Assembly (NCBI GenBank): GCA_944332555.1
Contig: CALVKF010000007.1
Coordinates: 1-45,638, forward strand
Length of the DNA: 45,638 nt
Origin: an uncultured Bacilli bacterium
Lineage (GTDB): Bacteria; Bacillota_I; Bacilli_A; RF39; UBA660
Reading direction: 5' to 3'
Below the pieces are notes generated by a model that was given only the letters and a program-made list of their open reading frames with translations, was not told the origin of the DNA and did no database searches. Made by a program: the position numbers and the translations under genes. Shown one piece after another: positions 1 to 9,617 of the stretch. Each line of letters begins with the position of its first letter. Position 1 is the stretch's first letter.

Positions 1-87
1 CTGAACTGCACTGAACTGCACTGAACTGCACTGAACTGCACTGAACTGCACTGAACTGCACTGAACTGCACTGAACTGCACTGAACT
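1..87. repeat. 10-bp tandem repeat, 8.7 copies
   Basis: Eight perfect copies of CTGAACTGCA plus seven more bases run from the first base of the window and end abruptly in AT-rich sequence before the recA promoter. The unit is about 50% GC, unlike its surroundings, and equals roughly one helical turn. The true copy number is unknown because the window starts inside the repeat. It could be a genuine variable-number repeat or an assembly-edge artefact. Confidence 0.9.
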
Positions 88-126
88 AATATATTTTTAT
101 TATAATTTATATTTAATTTTAAAAAA

Positions 127-140
127 CGAACAAATATTTG
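127..140 (+). promoter_or_regulatory. Candidate LexA box upstream of recA
   Basis: CGAACAAATATTTG matches the 5-4-5 layout of the Firmicute LexA (DinR) box, CGAAC-N4-GTTCG. The left half is perfect and the right half is degenerate (ATTTG). It lies just upstream of the recA -35 hexamer and overlaps the perfect palindrome ACAAATATTTGT. lexA is present in the window, and recA is a standard LexA target, so SOS control is likely. Confidence 0.6.
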
Positions 141-150
141 TAAAAAAATA

Positions 151-179
151 TTGACATTTTTTTTAAAGTATATTACAAT
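151..179 (+). promoter_or_regulatory. recA promoter (SigA type)
   Basis: TTGACA at 151-156 and TACAAT at 174-179 are separated by 17 bp, close to the vegetative consensus. The recA ribosome-binding site AGGAGG follows at 201-206. Confidence 0.8.
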
Positions 180-210
180 TAATTTGTATCAGAGTGTATT
201 AGGAGGAATA

Positions 211-1254
211 ATGAAATCAGTTAAAGATGAAAAGAATAAAGATAAGGCACTAGAACAAGTTCTAGCAGATATTGAAAAGCAATTTGGAGCTGGTGCTATT
301 ATGAAATTAGGGGATAATGAACACATTGAAGTAGATGTGGTGTCTAGTGGTTCACTTGCTATTGATATTGCTTTAGGTGTTGGAGGTTACCCAAAGGGCA
401 GAATCATTGAAATATATGGACCGGAATCAAGTGGTAAAACAACAGTTGCATTGCAAGCTATAGCAGAAGTTCAAAAAGCTGGAGGTAGAGCAGCATTTAT
501 TGATGCTGAACATGCTCTAGATCCCGTATATGCTAAAAATTTAGGTGTTGATATAAATGAACTATTATTAAGTCAACCAGATACTGGAGAACAAGCTTTA
601 GAAATTTGTGATGCTTTAGTTAAAAGTGAAGCTGTTAATTTAATTGTAATTGACTCAGTTGCAGCTTTAGTACCCCAAGCGGAAATTGATGGTGAAATGG
701 GAGATTCTCATGTTGGTTTGCAAGCAAGACTTATGTCCCAAGCTTTAAGAAAATTATCAGGTACCATGAATAAAACTAAAACAACTGCCATATTTATTAA
801 TCAATTACGCGAAAAAGTTGGAGTAATGTTTGGTAATCCTGAAACTACACCAGGTGGTAGAGCACTTAAATTTTATTCAACAATTCGCCTTGATGTTAGA
901 AAAGGTGAACAAATTAAAATGGGAGACCAAATAATTGGTAATAAAACCAATATTAAAGTAGTTAAAAATAAAGTTGCTCCACCATTTAAGACTGCTACTG
1001 TAGATATTATGTATGGTGAAGGAATTTCTATAGAAGGTGAAATTATTGATATTGCTAGTGATTTAGCAATTCTTGATAAAAGTGGAGCATGGTATTCTTA
1101 TAATGGTGAAAAAATAGGTCAAGGTAAAGAAAATGTTAAGACTTATTTAAAAGAAAATACTCAACTTCGTGATGAACTTGAACAAAAGATTAGAGAACAT
1201 TATGGTTTTGTAAAATCTAAAGACAAAAAAGAAGATAAAAAAGATGCAGAATAA
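211..1254 (+). CDS. recA: Recombinase RecA
   Basis: RecA forms ATP-dependent filaments on single-stranded DNA, catalyses strand exchange and stimulates LexA self-cleavage. The start at 211 ([11 protein letters not shown]) is chosen because AGGAGG lies 5 nt before it and a good promoter lies upstream; an earlier in-frame ATG at 151 would fall inside the -35 box. The 347-residue product has Walker A GPESSGKT at about residues 70-77, the conserved [20 protein letters not shown] loop 2 region, and an acidic and lysine-rich C-terminal tail. It is monocistronic, with its own promoter and terminator, and is probably SOS-induced through the LexA-like box. Confidence 0.98.
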   Translation: MKSVKDEKNKDKALEQVLADIEKQFGAGAIMKLGDNEHIEVDVVSSGSLAIDIALGVGGYPKGRIIEIYGPESSGKTTVALQAIAEVQKAGGRAAFIDAEHALDPVYAKNLGVDINELLLSQPDTGEQALEICDALVKSEAVNLIVIDSVAALVPQAEIDGEMGDSHVGLQARLMSQALRKLSGTMNKTKTTAIFINQLREKVGVMFGNPETTPGGRALKFYSTIRLDVRKGEQIKMGDQIIGNKTNIKVVKNKVAPPFKTATVDIMYGEGISIEGEIIDIASDLAILDKSGAWYSYNGEKIGQGKENVKTYLKENTQLRDELEQKIREHYGFVKSKDKKEDKKDAE

Positions 1255-1276
1255 AAAAGGTCGCAAGACCTTTTTT
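1253..1276. terminator. Bidirectional terminator between recA and the ABC permease gene
   Basis: AAAAAAGGTC and GACCTTTTTT pair around a GCAA tetraloop, giving A- and T-runs on both sides. The hairpin begins inside the recA stop codon and ends one base before the convergent permease stop, so it serves both genes. Confidence 0.9.
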
Positions 1277-4200
1277 CTATTCTACTGATTTTAATGAATC
1301 AATCATATTTACTTTTTTAAGAATAAAGTTAGTAATTATTTGAACAATTATAGTAAATATAACCATAATTACAACTGTTAAAATATAACTTAAATAATGT
1401 ATTTGTTTAATGAATATTATTTCATCAGTCTCTGCAACTGTAAGAACAAAGGCATTTAAACCAATACCTAGAACTAAACCTATTAATATACCAATAATGG
1501 TTAAAATAATTGTTTCTCTATAAACATACATTGATATTTCTTTATCATTAAAACCAAGGACTTTTAATGTAGCTATTTCTCTAGTTCTTTCTGAAATATT
1601 GATAGTTGTTAAGTTATATAATACTGTAATAGCAAGTACTGATGAAAAGCCAATTATTAAGAATACTATATGATTCATACTATCAAAGATATCTTGTAGG
1701 GTTGAGATACTATCTTCTGTATATTGGATGTTACTAAAATAATCACTTGCCAGTAAAGTATCCCCTAAATCATTGATGTTAGCAATAATTGTGTTATAAG
1801 AGATATCTCCAAAAACTAAATTGTAATAGTTAGTATTCATATAAACATAATTATTAATATAATTTCTACTAATTCCAGAAATTTTTATTACATATATTTC
1901 ATTGTTATTGTCTCGAAGAGTTATGGTATCACCAACTGAAACATTTAATATATCAGCAATTTTTTCAGTAATTATTGCTCCTTCATCATCTAAAGATAAA
2001 GGATTGCCATCTAAATCTTTTAAGTCATAATAATTACTAATATCATTATCCATAAAGGCCATAGAGTAAACATCAATATTTTTGTTATTGGCAGCAAAAG
2101 TTAGTGTTTCCATGTGAGCATATAAAGGATTTTCAATATTATTGTTTGCAAGTAAATTATTTATTTCAGTATTTTCTTCAGTAACCGATTCATTTAAGAA
2201 TAACATGGAGTCATATTTTTCTATTTCTCCGTATTGTATATCAACAATTTTGGATATACTATCTTTTATACCAAAGCCTGTTAAAAGTAAGGCAGTACAA
2301 CCAGATATGCCAATTAGAGTCATGATGATTCTTTTTTTGTATCTAAATAAATTTCTAATTGTAACTTTCCAAGAAAATGATATTCTTTTCCAAATAAAGT
2401 TGATTTTTTCAAGCAATACTTTACGACCATTTTTAGGGCTAGCTGGTCTAAGTAGATTAGCAGGACTATTTTTAAATTTAACAGCTACAGCAATAAAGGT
2501 AACTAGAGACATAGTAATAATACATACTTCAATTATACTTATACATATTGGAATATTTGCATAAGTTTTTAAACCTGGAATAATGTATGATTGTGTGTAT
2601 ACATTGTATAAAACATGAGGTATTATTGTATAACCAATTGTTAGGCCAATTAATAAACCAAGAAGTGTAGCTAGTAATACATAGAAAATATAACTAAATA
2701 TTATTTTGAATTTACCAATTCCAAGAGATGTGAAAATACCAATTTCTGTTCTTTCTTCTTCAATCATTCTAGTCATAGTATTTAAACACATTAGGAAGGC
2801 AACAGCAATAAAGAATATTGGAAATACTGCAGCAATTGAATCAATTTTAGTGGCTGATTCTAAGAATGTTGTATATCCAGAATTATCTTCACGATCAAAT
2901 AAATACCATTCCGGTCTTTCTAGATTTGCAATTTCCGCTTCAGCATTAGCAATTTCTGTTAATCCTTCATTGATTTGGTTTTGGAATTCTGCATAGTTAG
3001 TATTATATTCTTCTAGGTTTTCATTTAGAGTTCTTTGTTGTTCATCTAAATCTTCTCGATTAGAATTTAGAGTATTTATTGTTTCATTATAGGTATTATT
3101 AAATTCATTGCGAGCATTAGTAATTTCTGTAAAACCATTCTTTATTTCATTTAAACTAGATACTAAAGTATTTAAATTATTAATAGTTTCCACAGTTATT
3201 TGGTATTGTGGATTTGTCTCATCAAGTGTTGCAAGTAAATTATTTAGGTTAGTAATTTCGGTATTTAGAGCATTTATTGATTCATCTATGCTACTAGTCG
3301 TAATACCAAAATTTGTTAAGTTAGCATTAATAGTAGCTAAATTAGAATTAAGATTAGCTTCATTAGTATCAAGTTCTGTTAATACTTGAGTTCTTCTTGC
3401 TTCTAATTCTGCTTTGGCATCATTTATTTCTTTATAACCATTATCAATTTGTAATTGACCATTATCTAATTCTTCTTTAGCATCACTAAATTTTTCTTCA
3501 TTTTCTTCTTTTAAGTTGTTTATTTCTTCACGAGCATCATAGATTTCTTCCATGGCTGCAGTTTTAATTTCTTCATATCTAATTGTTTCTCTAATTGGAG
3601 CTAGTTCTTCAAGCTCGGTATTTAATTCTTTTATTGTTTCATCATAATCATCACGATAACTTGTTGCATCAGTACTACCTTTAGCAATTAGATAAATTTC
3701 AGTGTAATATTCCATATTGAAATTATCTTTGTTTATATAAATAACATTATCAAGTTTGCCATCGGATACAGTAGATATACCTAAGTTAGAATAAATATAC
3801 ATACTACTATTTACGGTACCAACAACTTGATAAGTATTATTTTTTAAATAATCCCCATAATCTTCATCTTCGATTATTATAGTATCGCCGATATTATATG
3901 AACCATCTAAAACTAAACATTCGTTATCTTCTTCGGGCATTCTGCCATCAACTAAAATAACATTGTTGATATCATTAGTTATTCCATATATTTTAGTAGC
4001 ATCGCCATCAATTACAGTTTCATAGGTGTAGTTTGCTTCAACAACTTCGGCATTATCCAAATTTTTAAGAGCAGTTAAGTCATCTTCCGTTAAGCCCATA
4101 GTACTAACAATGCGATAGGCCATTAACTTAGTTTCATCATAATATTCATCCATAGTGCGAATCATATCAGATGAGGTTTCACGAACTCCGGCGAAAAATG

Positions 4201-4288
4201 CTGCCCCAATAGCAATAATTAAAATTAAAGTTATAAAACGACCTAAGGAATGTTTGATTTTTCGCAAGATATTTTTGAACATAAACAT
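1277..4288 (-). CDS. FtsX-family ABC transporter permease with large extracellular coiled coil
   Basis: About 1003 residues. It has an N-terminal membrane segment (KHSLGRFITLILIIAIGAAF), then a large external region of several hundred residues rich in N, E, L and T heptads (about residues 230-450, predicted coiled coil). Three membrane helices, a short basic loop and a second FtsX core follow, with a second external domain and three C-terminal helices. This is the YhgE/MacB-like architecture of two FtsX domains in one chain. The ATG at 4288 overlaps the ATPase stop as TAATG, with GAGGAG upstream, indicating translational coupling; an in-frame TTG lies two codons earlier. With the neighbouring ATPase it should form a mechanotransmission-type exporter. 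The substrate is unknown. Confidence 0.85.
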   Translation of the reverse strand: MFMFKNILRKIKHSLGRFITLILIIAIGAAFFAGVRETSSDMIRTMDEYYDETKLMAYRIVSTMGLTEDDLTALKNLDNAEVVEANYTYETVIDGDATKIYGITNDINNVILVDGRMPEEDNECLVLDGSYNIGDTIIIEDEDYGDYLKNNTYQVVGTVNSSMYIYSNLGISTVSDGKLDNVIYINKDNFNMEYYTEIYLIAKGSTDATSYRDDYDETIKELNTELEELAPIRETIRYEEIKTAAMEEIYDAREEINNLKEENEEKFSDAKEELDNGQLQIDNGYKEINDAKAELEARRTQVLTELDTNEANLNSNLATINANLTNFGITTSSIDESINALNTEITNLNNLLATLDETNPQYQITVETINNLNTLVSSLNEIKNGFTEITNARNEFNNTYNETINTLNSNREDLDEQQRTLNENLEEYNTNYAEFQNQINEGLTEIANAEAEIANLERPEWYLFDREDNSGYTTFLESATKIDSIAAVFPIFFIAVAFLMCLNTMTRMIEEERTEIGIFTSLGIGKFKIIFSYIFYVLLATLLGLLIGLTIGYTIIPHVLYNVYTQSYIIPGLKTYANIPICISIIEVCIITMSLVTFIAVAVKFKNSPANLLRPASPKNGRKVLLEKINFIWKRISFSWKVTIRNLFRYKKRIIMTLIGISGCTALLLTGFGIKDSISKIVDIQYGEIEKYDSMLFLNESVTEENTEINNLLANNNIENPLYAHMETLTFAANNKNIDVYSMAFMDNDISNYYDLKDLDGNPLSLDDEGAIITEKIADILNVSVGDTITLRDNNNEIYVIKISGISRNYINNYVYMNTNYYNLVFGDISYNTIIANINDLGDTLLASDYFSNIQYTEDSISTLQDIFDSMNHIVFLIIGFSSVLAITVLYNLTTINISERTREIATLKVLGFNDKEISMYVYRETIILTIIGILIGLVLGIGLNAFVLTVAETDEIIFIKQIHYLSYILTVVIMVIFTIIVQIITNFILKKVNMIDSLKSVE

Positions 4289-4989
4289 TACCAATCAATC
4301 TCCTCAACACTTTTAGGTTTTTTGTGAATTATAATATCTTCAATAGTTCCATTTTTCACTTTTATAACTTTATCAGCAATTTGCGCAATTACAGCATTGT
4401 GGGTAATAATTATTGTAGTTGTTTTAGTTTTGTGACAAGTGTCTTGTAATAACTTAATAATCATTTTGCCGGTTTTACTATCTAGAGCACCAGTTGGTTC
4501 ATCACAAAGCAAAAGCTTTGGATTTTTAGCTAAGGCTCTTGCAATTGATACTCTTTGTTGTTCACCACCAGAAAGTTGAGCAGGGAAGTGATCCATTCTA
4601 TCTTTCAAACCAACACTAGCTAAAGTTTCTTTGCTGTCTTTAGGATTTTTGCAAATTTGATTAGCTAAAGAAACATTTTCTAAAGCAGTTAGATTACCAA
4701 CTAAATTATAAAATTGAAAGACAAAACCAATATCGAATCTACGATATTTAGTTAATTCTTTACGATTAAATTTCGAAATATCTGTTCCATCGACAATGAT
4801 TTCTCCACTAGTTGGAGAATCCATTCCACCAAGTATATTTAAAATAGTTGTTTTGCCGGCTCCACTAGGACCTAAAACTACAACAAGTTCTCCCTCATCA
4901 ATAGAAAAAGATACATTGTCTAATGCTTTAATTGTTACTTCTCCCATTTGATATATTTTTGTTAAATCTTTTACTTCGATAAATGCCAT
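4288..4989 (-). CDS. ABC transporter ATP-binding protein (LolD/MacB type)
   Basis: A 233-residue ATPase with Walker A GPSGAGKT (about 40-47), the signature [15 protein letters not shown], Walker [13 protein letters not shown] and the H-loop IIITHN. The start MAFIEVKDL is chosen because GAGGG lies about 6 nt upstream; an ATG two codons earlier directly abuts that site. It energises the permease translated from the overlapping downstream cistron. GALD after Walker B and the short length are typical of FtsX partners such as LolD, MacB and BceA. Confidence 0.93.
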   Translation of the reverse strand: MAFIEVKDLTKIYQMGEVTIKALDNVSFSIDEGELVVVLGPSGAGKTTILNILGGMDSPTSGEIIVDGTDISKFNRKELTKYRRFDIGFVFQFYNLVGNLTALENVSLANQICKNPKDSKETLASVGLKDRMDHFPAQLSGGEQQRVSIARALAKNPKLLLCDEPTGALDSKTGKMIIKLLQDTCHKTKTTTIIITHNAVIAQIADKVIKVKNGTIEDIIIHKKPKSVEEIDW

Positions 4990-5075
4990 AAGCATCCCTC
5001 AATTCTCTTTTTTATTACAATATTATTATAACTTAAAATTATTGTAAAATAAATAATTAATTAGTGAAAACTTTG

Positions 5076-5084
5076 TGATATAAT
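5076..5084 (+). promoter_or_regulatory. Extended -10 promoter directly abutting the radical SAM gene
   Basis: TGATATAAT is an extended -10 element (TG-N-TATAAT). Transcription starting 6-7 nt downstream would begin at or next to the ATG at 5091. No Shine-Dalgarno sequence precedes that ATG, so a leaderless mRNA is likely. Confidence 0.6.
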
Positions 5085-5090
5085 AGGATT

Positions 5091-5879
5091 ATGTATAAAA
5101 AAGTTTATGTTGAAATCACTAATATTTGTAATTTAAATTGTTCTTTTTGTATTCATAACCAAAGAGAATCCATTTTTATGAGCAAAGATAATTTTAAAAT
5201 TATTTTAGAAAAATTAAAGCCATATACAAAATATTTATATTTTCATGTAATGGGAGAACCACTAATGCATCCATTTATTAATGAATTTATTAATCTTGCG
5301 AGTCAATATTATTTTGTTAATATTACTACCAATGGTTATTTAATTGATAAAATAAAAAGTAATAAAAATATTCGCCAATTAAATATTTCATTACATAGTT
5401 TTGATTCCAAATATAATAAAACATTAAATGAATACTTAAATGATATATTAAAAGCAACTAATATTTTAAAAGAGTATACTTACATTAATTATAGAATTTG
5501 GGCAAATAATCCTTATAGGGAAGATATAATAAAAATACTTGAAGATTATTATAATACAACTATTAATGGACACACCAAGTTAGCTAAAAATACTTTTATA
5601 GACTTTGATAGTGAATTTCTGTGGCCGGACCAAAACAATAGTTATTATAATGAAATAGGTACTTGTTATGCTCTTAAAGATCACATTGCTATATTAGTGG
5701 ATGGAACAATTGTACCTTGTTGCCTAGATAGTAATGGTATTATTAATCTAGGTAGTATTTTTGAAAGTACAATAGAAGATATAATAAATAGTGAAAGATA
5801 TCAAAAAATGTTAAATAGCTTCAAGAATAACAAACGATGTGAAGAATTATGTAAACATTGTAATTTTTTGAATCGTTAG
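5091..5879 (+). CDS. Radical SAM/SPASM-like protein
   Basis: 262 residues. C13, C17 and C20 form the CxxxCxxC motif that binds the radical SAM 4Fe-4S cluster (NICNLNCSFC), followed by the glycine-rich HVMGEPLMHP segment. The C-terminal part has the SPASM-like pattern VDGTIVPCCLD...CEELCKHC, suggesting auxiliary clusters as in peptide-modifying or anaerobic-maturase enzymes. No precursor peptide is recognised next to it, so the substrate is unknown. It lies divergently from the ABC transporter and just upstream of the dGTPase-like gene, which has its own -10 element. Translation appears leaderless. Confidence 0.85.
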   Translation: MYKKVYVEITNICNLNCSFCIHNQRESIFMSKDNFKIILEKLKPYTKYLYFHVMGEPLMHPFINEFINLASQYYFVNITTNGYLIDKIKSNKNIRQLNISLHSFDSKYNKTLNEYLNDILKATNILKEYTYINYRIWANNPYREDIIKILEDYYNTTINGHTKLAKNTFIDFDSEFLWPDQNNSYYNEIGTCYALKDHIAILVDGTIVPCCLDSNGIINLGSIFESTIEDIINSERYQKMLNSFKNNKRCEELCKHCNFLNR

Positions 5880-5883
5880 TTTA

Positions 5884-5892
5884 TGGTATAAT
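5884..5892 (+). promoter_or_regulatory. Extended -10 promoter of the HD hydrolase gene
   Basis: TGGTATAAT is an extended -10 element 16 nt before the ATG at 5909, with GGGAGG between. A TTGAAT at 5868 is too close (13 bp) to be a normal -35 element. Confidence 0.5.
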
Positions 5893-5908
5893 ATTTAGGG
5901 AGGTATAT

Positions 5909-7045
5909 ATGAATTATTTAGAAAATATGCTAAATCATAATAAAATATTAAGTAAATATGCATGCCCAGATAGTGATGCTATATATTTACATGAAAACAA
6001 AGATGATTTTCGTACACCTTTTTTTAGAGATATAGACAGAATTATTTATACTCTTGCTTTTGTGAGATATTCTGATAAAACGCAAGTATTTTCATTCAAG
6101 GAAAATGATCATTTAACTAAAAGAATGATTCATATTCAGTATGTAGCAAAAATTGCTAGAACTATCGGAAGAGCTCTAGGTTTAAATGAAGACTTGATTG
6201 AAGCGGCCTCTTTAGGACATGACCTAGGGCACACTCCTTTTGGTCATGTAGGTGAGGCAATACTAAACGAAATAAGTCTAGAAAATAATGAGGGATATTT
6301 TAATCATAATGTCCATAGTGTGAGACTTCTTATGTATATTGAAAACTATGGTAAGGGACTTAATATAACACTCCAAACTCTTGATGCGATAATGTGTCAT
6401 AATGGGGAATTTGCAAGCCAAATGTACGAAGTAAAGAAAAAGAGTAAAGAAGAATTTTTGAAGGAATATGAATCTTGTTATAAAGACAGAAGTGCTATAA
6501 AGAAACTTCGACCTATGACCCTTGAAGGGGCTGTTGTAAGAATTAGTGATTTAATTGCTTATTTAGGCAGAGATATTGAAGATGCTAAAAGAATGGGATT
6601 AATTGATTTTTCAGATATTCCTTTAAGTATTAAAGAAAATTTAGGTACAAGTAATAGAGAAATAGTAAATACAATAGTAATGGATATAATAAATAATAGT
6701 ATAGGTAAAGATTATATTAAGTTAAGTGATGATGTATTTAAATCTATTGTAGAATTAAAGAAATTTAATTATGAAAATATTTATTATAAAGCTTATACTG
6801 AGGAAGAAAAAGATAAATTAAAATTAATGTTAAATACTTTATTTAATAAATATATGAAAGATTTAGAAAATAATAATGTTGATTCTAATATAATTAAATC
6901 TTTTCTAGCAAATATGAGTGATGAATATAAAAATAGTAATAGTAATGCCCGAATTGTAATTGATTATATCGCCGGCATGACAGATGATTACACTTTAAGA
7001 GAGTATAATAATTATTTAAATTTGGCACATACTAAATTTGAGTAG
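5909..7045 (+). CDS. dGTPase-like HD-domain triphosphohydrolase
   Basis: 378 residues of the deoxyguanosinetriphosphate triphosphohydrolase (Dgt)-like HD family, which removes triphosphate from dNTPs. Seen: FRTPFFRDIDRI near the N-terminus (the R-x-P-x-x-R-D-x-D-R-I pattern), H75 in KRMIHIQYVAKIAR, and the GHDLGHTPFGHVGE metal-binding signature with H104-D105. It also has a SDLIAYLGRDIEDA segment carrying the last metal-ligand Asp. GGGAGG lies 5-6 nt before the ATG. The next gene starts 8 nt downstream, so it may be co-transcribed with ymfF-ymfH. Substrate specificity cannot be read from the sequence. Confidence 0.9.
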   Translation: MNYLENMLNHNKILSKYACPDSDAIYLHENKDDFRTPFFRDIDRIIYTLAFVRYSDKTQVFSFKENDHLTKRMIHIQYVAKIARTIGRALGLNEDLIEAASLGHDLGHTPFGHVGEAILNEISLENNEGYFNHNVHSVRLLMYIENYGKGLNITLQTLDAIMCHNGEFASQMYEVKKKSKEEFLKEYESCYKDRSAIKKLRPMTLEGAVVRISDLIAYLGRDIEDAKRMGLIDFSDIPLSIKENLGTSNREIVNTIVMDIINNSIGKDYIKLSDDVFKSIVELKKFNYENIYYKAYTEEEKDKLKLMLNTLFNKYMKDLENNNVDSNIIKSFLANMSDEYKNSNSNARIVIDYIAGMTDDYTLREYNNYLNLAHTKFE

Positions 7046-7053
7046 GTGATTTA

Positions 7054-8325
7054 ATGGTTTATAAAACTTATAAATGTAATTCTTATAATATTCATACAAT
7101 TAAAACTGATAGATTTAAAACAGTACATATGGAAATAATATTTCGTAAAAATATTGTTAAAGAAGAATTAGTTAATTATGCTTTTTTAGTAGATATGTTA
7201 ATGGAATCAAGTAAGAATTATCCAAAAAGAAAAGATGTAATTACAAAATTAGAAGAATTATACAAATTAGTAGTTTATGGTACTACTGTTAAAACCGGTA
7301 ATGTGTTAAGCTCCAATTTCATGGCGGATTTTATTGATCCTAAATTTATTGATGAAGAAGATTACCTAGAAAATGTTATCAAATTTATTTTTGAAATGCT
7401 TATGAACCCTAATGCAACTAATGAAGAATTTGATTTAAAAGAATTTAATTTTGTTAAAGAAAGATTAAAAAGAGAAATAAAAAGTATTGATGAAAATCCT
7501 TTTAAATCAAGCATGCGAAAAGCTATTGAAGCAATGGACGCGATGAGTGTTACTGCTTATCCTTTAATGGGGTCAGTAGAAGAGTTAGAGGGTATCACTC
7601 CGGGGAGTTTATATAAATATTATAAAAAATTATTTAAAGATAATACTTGTGATATATTTATTATTGGTAATGTTGATAGTGATAATATAGTTTCATTAAT
7701 TCAAAAATATTTTAAACATCGCTATATAAATACAAATAAATTAGTTTTAAGAGTAGATAATAAATTTAAGAAAAAGGTAACTACTAAAGAAGATGTAAGT
7801 GAAAATTTACAAGCGAATTTAGTAATGATTTATAATATTGGAGAGCTGCCAGAGGTAGAGAGACATGTAACAATGCAAGTATTTAATTATATTTTTGGTA
7901 GTGGTGGGTTAACTAGCAAATTATATAAAAGAATAAGAGAAGAAAATAGTTTATGTTATAACATAAGCACTCTTTATTTAAAATATGATGAATTACTAGT
8001 TATTCATATATCACTTGATACTGCTAATGTTAAAAGAGCGGTATCTATGGTTAAGAAATGTTTAAAAGAAATGCAAACTGGGGATTTTTTAGATAGTGAT
8101 TTAGAAGACGCTAAAAAAAGTATTAGTTTAGCTTTAGATTTAACAAGTGATAATAATTCATCTTTACTTAATAATTATGTTTTTCATGAATTTGATAATT
8201 TGCCACTAATAGATGAGAGAAAGAAAAGTTTAGCCAAATTAACTAAAGAAGATGTGGTAAATGTTTCTAAAAAGTTAAAATTAAATACCATATATGTGCT
8301 TAAAGGAAAGGAAAATATCGAATGA
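7054..8325 (+). CDS. ymfF: M16 peptidase-like protein YmfF (inactive partner)
   Basis: 423 residues with the M16 (insulinase/processing-peptidase) fold pattern. The site that would carry the zinc-binding HxxEH reads YAFLVDMLMESS, so the metal ligands are missing. The C-terminal half retains the M16C-like stretch YIFGSGGLTSKLYKRIREENSLCY. It overlaps ymfH by 4 nt (ATGA), so the two subunits are translationally coupled. This matches the B. subtilis ymfF/ymfH arrangement: in heterodimeric M16 enzymes one chain binds zinc and the other supplies substrate-binding residues. The physiological substrate is unknown. Confidence 0.88.
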   Translation: MVYKTYKCNSYNIHTIKTDRFKTVHMEIIFRKNIVKEELVNYAFLVDMLMESSKNYPKRKDVITKLEELYKLVVYGTTVKTGNVLSSNFMADFIDPKFIDEEDYLENVIKFIFEMLMNPNATNEEFDLKEFNFVKERLKREIKSIDENPFKSSMRKAIEAMDAMSVTAYPLMGSVEELEGITPGSLYKYYKKLFKDNTCDIFIIGNVDSDNIVSLIQKYFKHRYINTNKLVLRVDNKFKKKVTTKEDVSENLQANLVMIYNIGELPEVERHVTMQVFNYIFGSGGLTSKLYKRIREENSLCYNISTLYLKYDELLVIHISLDTANVKRAVSMVKKCLKEMQTGDFLDSDLEDAKKSISLALDLTSDNNSSLLNNYVFHEFDNLPLIDERKKSLAKLTKEDVVNVSKKLKLNTIYVLKGKENIE

Positions 8326-9605
8326 AAGAAATAATTTTAGAGGGTTTAAATGAGCGTATTTATGAACATACAACTAAAAGTGGTTTAAAAGTATATATGT
8401 GGGTAAATGAGAGAGTTACATCAACATTTATGTCTTTATCAGTTAAATATGGTTCAATTCATACTAAATTTAAAGTTGGTAAAAAGATTTTTGAAGTACC
8501 CAATGGTGTAGCCCATTTTTTAGAACATATTAAATTTAATATGGACGCTAGTACTGTTGCTCATGATGAATTTTATAAATTAGGGGCAGATTCTAATGCT
8601 TTTACAACATTTGAATATACCAGTTATATTGTTTATGCTACAAAAAATCTAGATAAAGTTCTAAATTTATTACTTGATTATGTGTATAATCCATATTTCA
8701 CTAAAAAAATGATTACTAAAGAAAAAGGTATAATAATTGAAGAAGCTAATATGACTGAAGATGATCCTTATTCTGTAATATTTTTTGATAACTTAAAAAG
8801 TATTTTACAAAAAAGTAATTTTAGAGAGGTAATTACTGGTACTAAAGAAGATATAAAAGAAATAAACATTAATGATATATTAAATGTTTATAATAATTTT
8901 TATCATCCTAAAAATATGTTTTTAACTATTACAGGTAATATTAATCCTTATGAAATGGTTAGAATTATTGATGATAATATGGATAAAAAAACATTTAAAA
9001 AATATAGTGAACCTACCATTATAACAGAATCAGAACCTAAAAAAGTAACAAGTGAATATCAAGAAATAAGAGTAGGGATAAACGATCCACAGATTAAATA
9101 TAGTTTAAAGATTCCTATTAATAAATTTAAAGATATTGATTTAGTTGATTTAAAAATGGCAATTAATTTAATTATGAATATCAATTTTGGAGCAACTAGT
9201 GATTTTCGTGAAGAATTAATTAGTAAAGGCTTAATTACTAGTACAAGTTATTATGTTGATAAATATGATGAATATATTGTAGTTACTATTAATGCTAATA
9301 CTAATTATCCCAAAGAAGTTATCAATAAAATAAAAGAAAAATTAGATGATTTAAATGTTAATGAAAAAGATTTAACAAGAAAGAAAAATGCTACTATTGC
9401 TACAATGATTTTAGATTATGAAGATATTGAAAATGTTAATATGAAGATTCAAAATGATATAATCAATAATGGTAAAATAATAACTGATTTAAAGGCGCGA
9501 GTTAGTAATTTAGATAAAGAAACTTTAGAGGGTGTTATGAAATATATCAATAATGATAATGTTGCAGTTAATGTGTTTTTGCCAAAAGAAAACCAAGAAG
9601 GTTAA
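8322..9605 (+). CDS. ymfH: M16 zinc peptidase YmfH (active partner)
   Basis: 427 residues. The inverted zinc motif HFLEH (H65, E68, H69) is intact, and a downstream glutamate in EKGIIIEEANM (about 140-141) can act as third ligand. The N-terminal YEHTTKSGLKVYMW strand and the central YHPKNMFLTITGNI segment are typical of the family. It starts by a 4-nt overlap with ymfF and shares a terminator with convergent rpsD. It is predicted to be cytoplasmic, since no signal peptide is seen. Confidence 0.92.
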   Translation: MKEIILEGLNERIYEHTTKSGLKVYMWVNERVTSTFMSLSVKYGSIHTKFKVGKKIFEVPNGVAHFLEHIKFNMDASTVAHDEFYKLGADSNAFTTFEYTSYIVYATKNLDKVLNLLLDYVYNPYFTKKMITKEKGIIIEEANMTEDDPYSVIFFDNLKSILQKSNFREVITGTKEDIKEININDILNVYNNFYHPKNMFLTITGNINPYEMVRIIDDNMDKKTFKKYSEPTIITESEPKKVTSEYQEIRVGINDPQIKYSLKIPINKFKDIDLVDLKMAINLIMNINFGATSDFREELISKGLITSTSYYVDKYDEYIVVTINANTNYPKEVINKIKEKLDDLNVNEKDLTRKKNATIATMILDYEDIENVNMKIQNDIINNGKIITDLKARVSNLDKETLEGVMKYINNDNVAVNVFLPKENQEG

Positions 9606-9617
9606 TTCTTGGTTTTT
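9589..9617. terminator. Bidirectional terminator between ymfH and rpsD
   Basis: AAAACCAAGAA pairs with TTCTTGGTTTT around GGTTAA. The stem overlaps the last codons of ymfH and the stop codon of rpsD. Confidence 0.88.

Noticed and set aside
2142..3389. Plus-strand open frames inside the ABC permease gene
   Set aside because: They are antisense shadows of a long FtsX-type coding region with no ribosome-binding sites.
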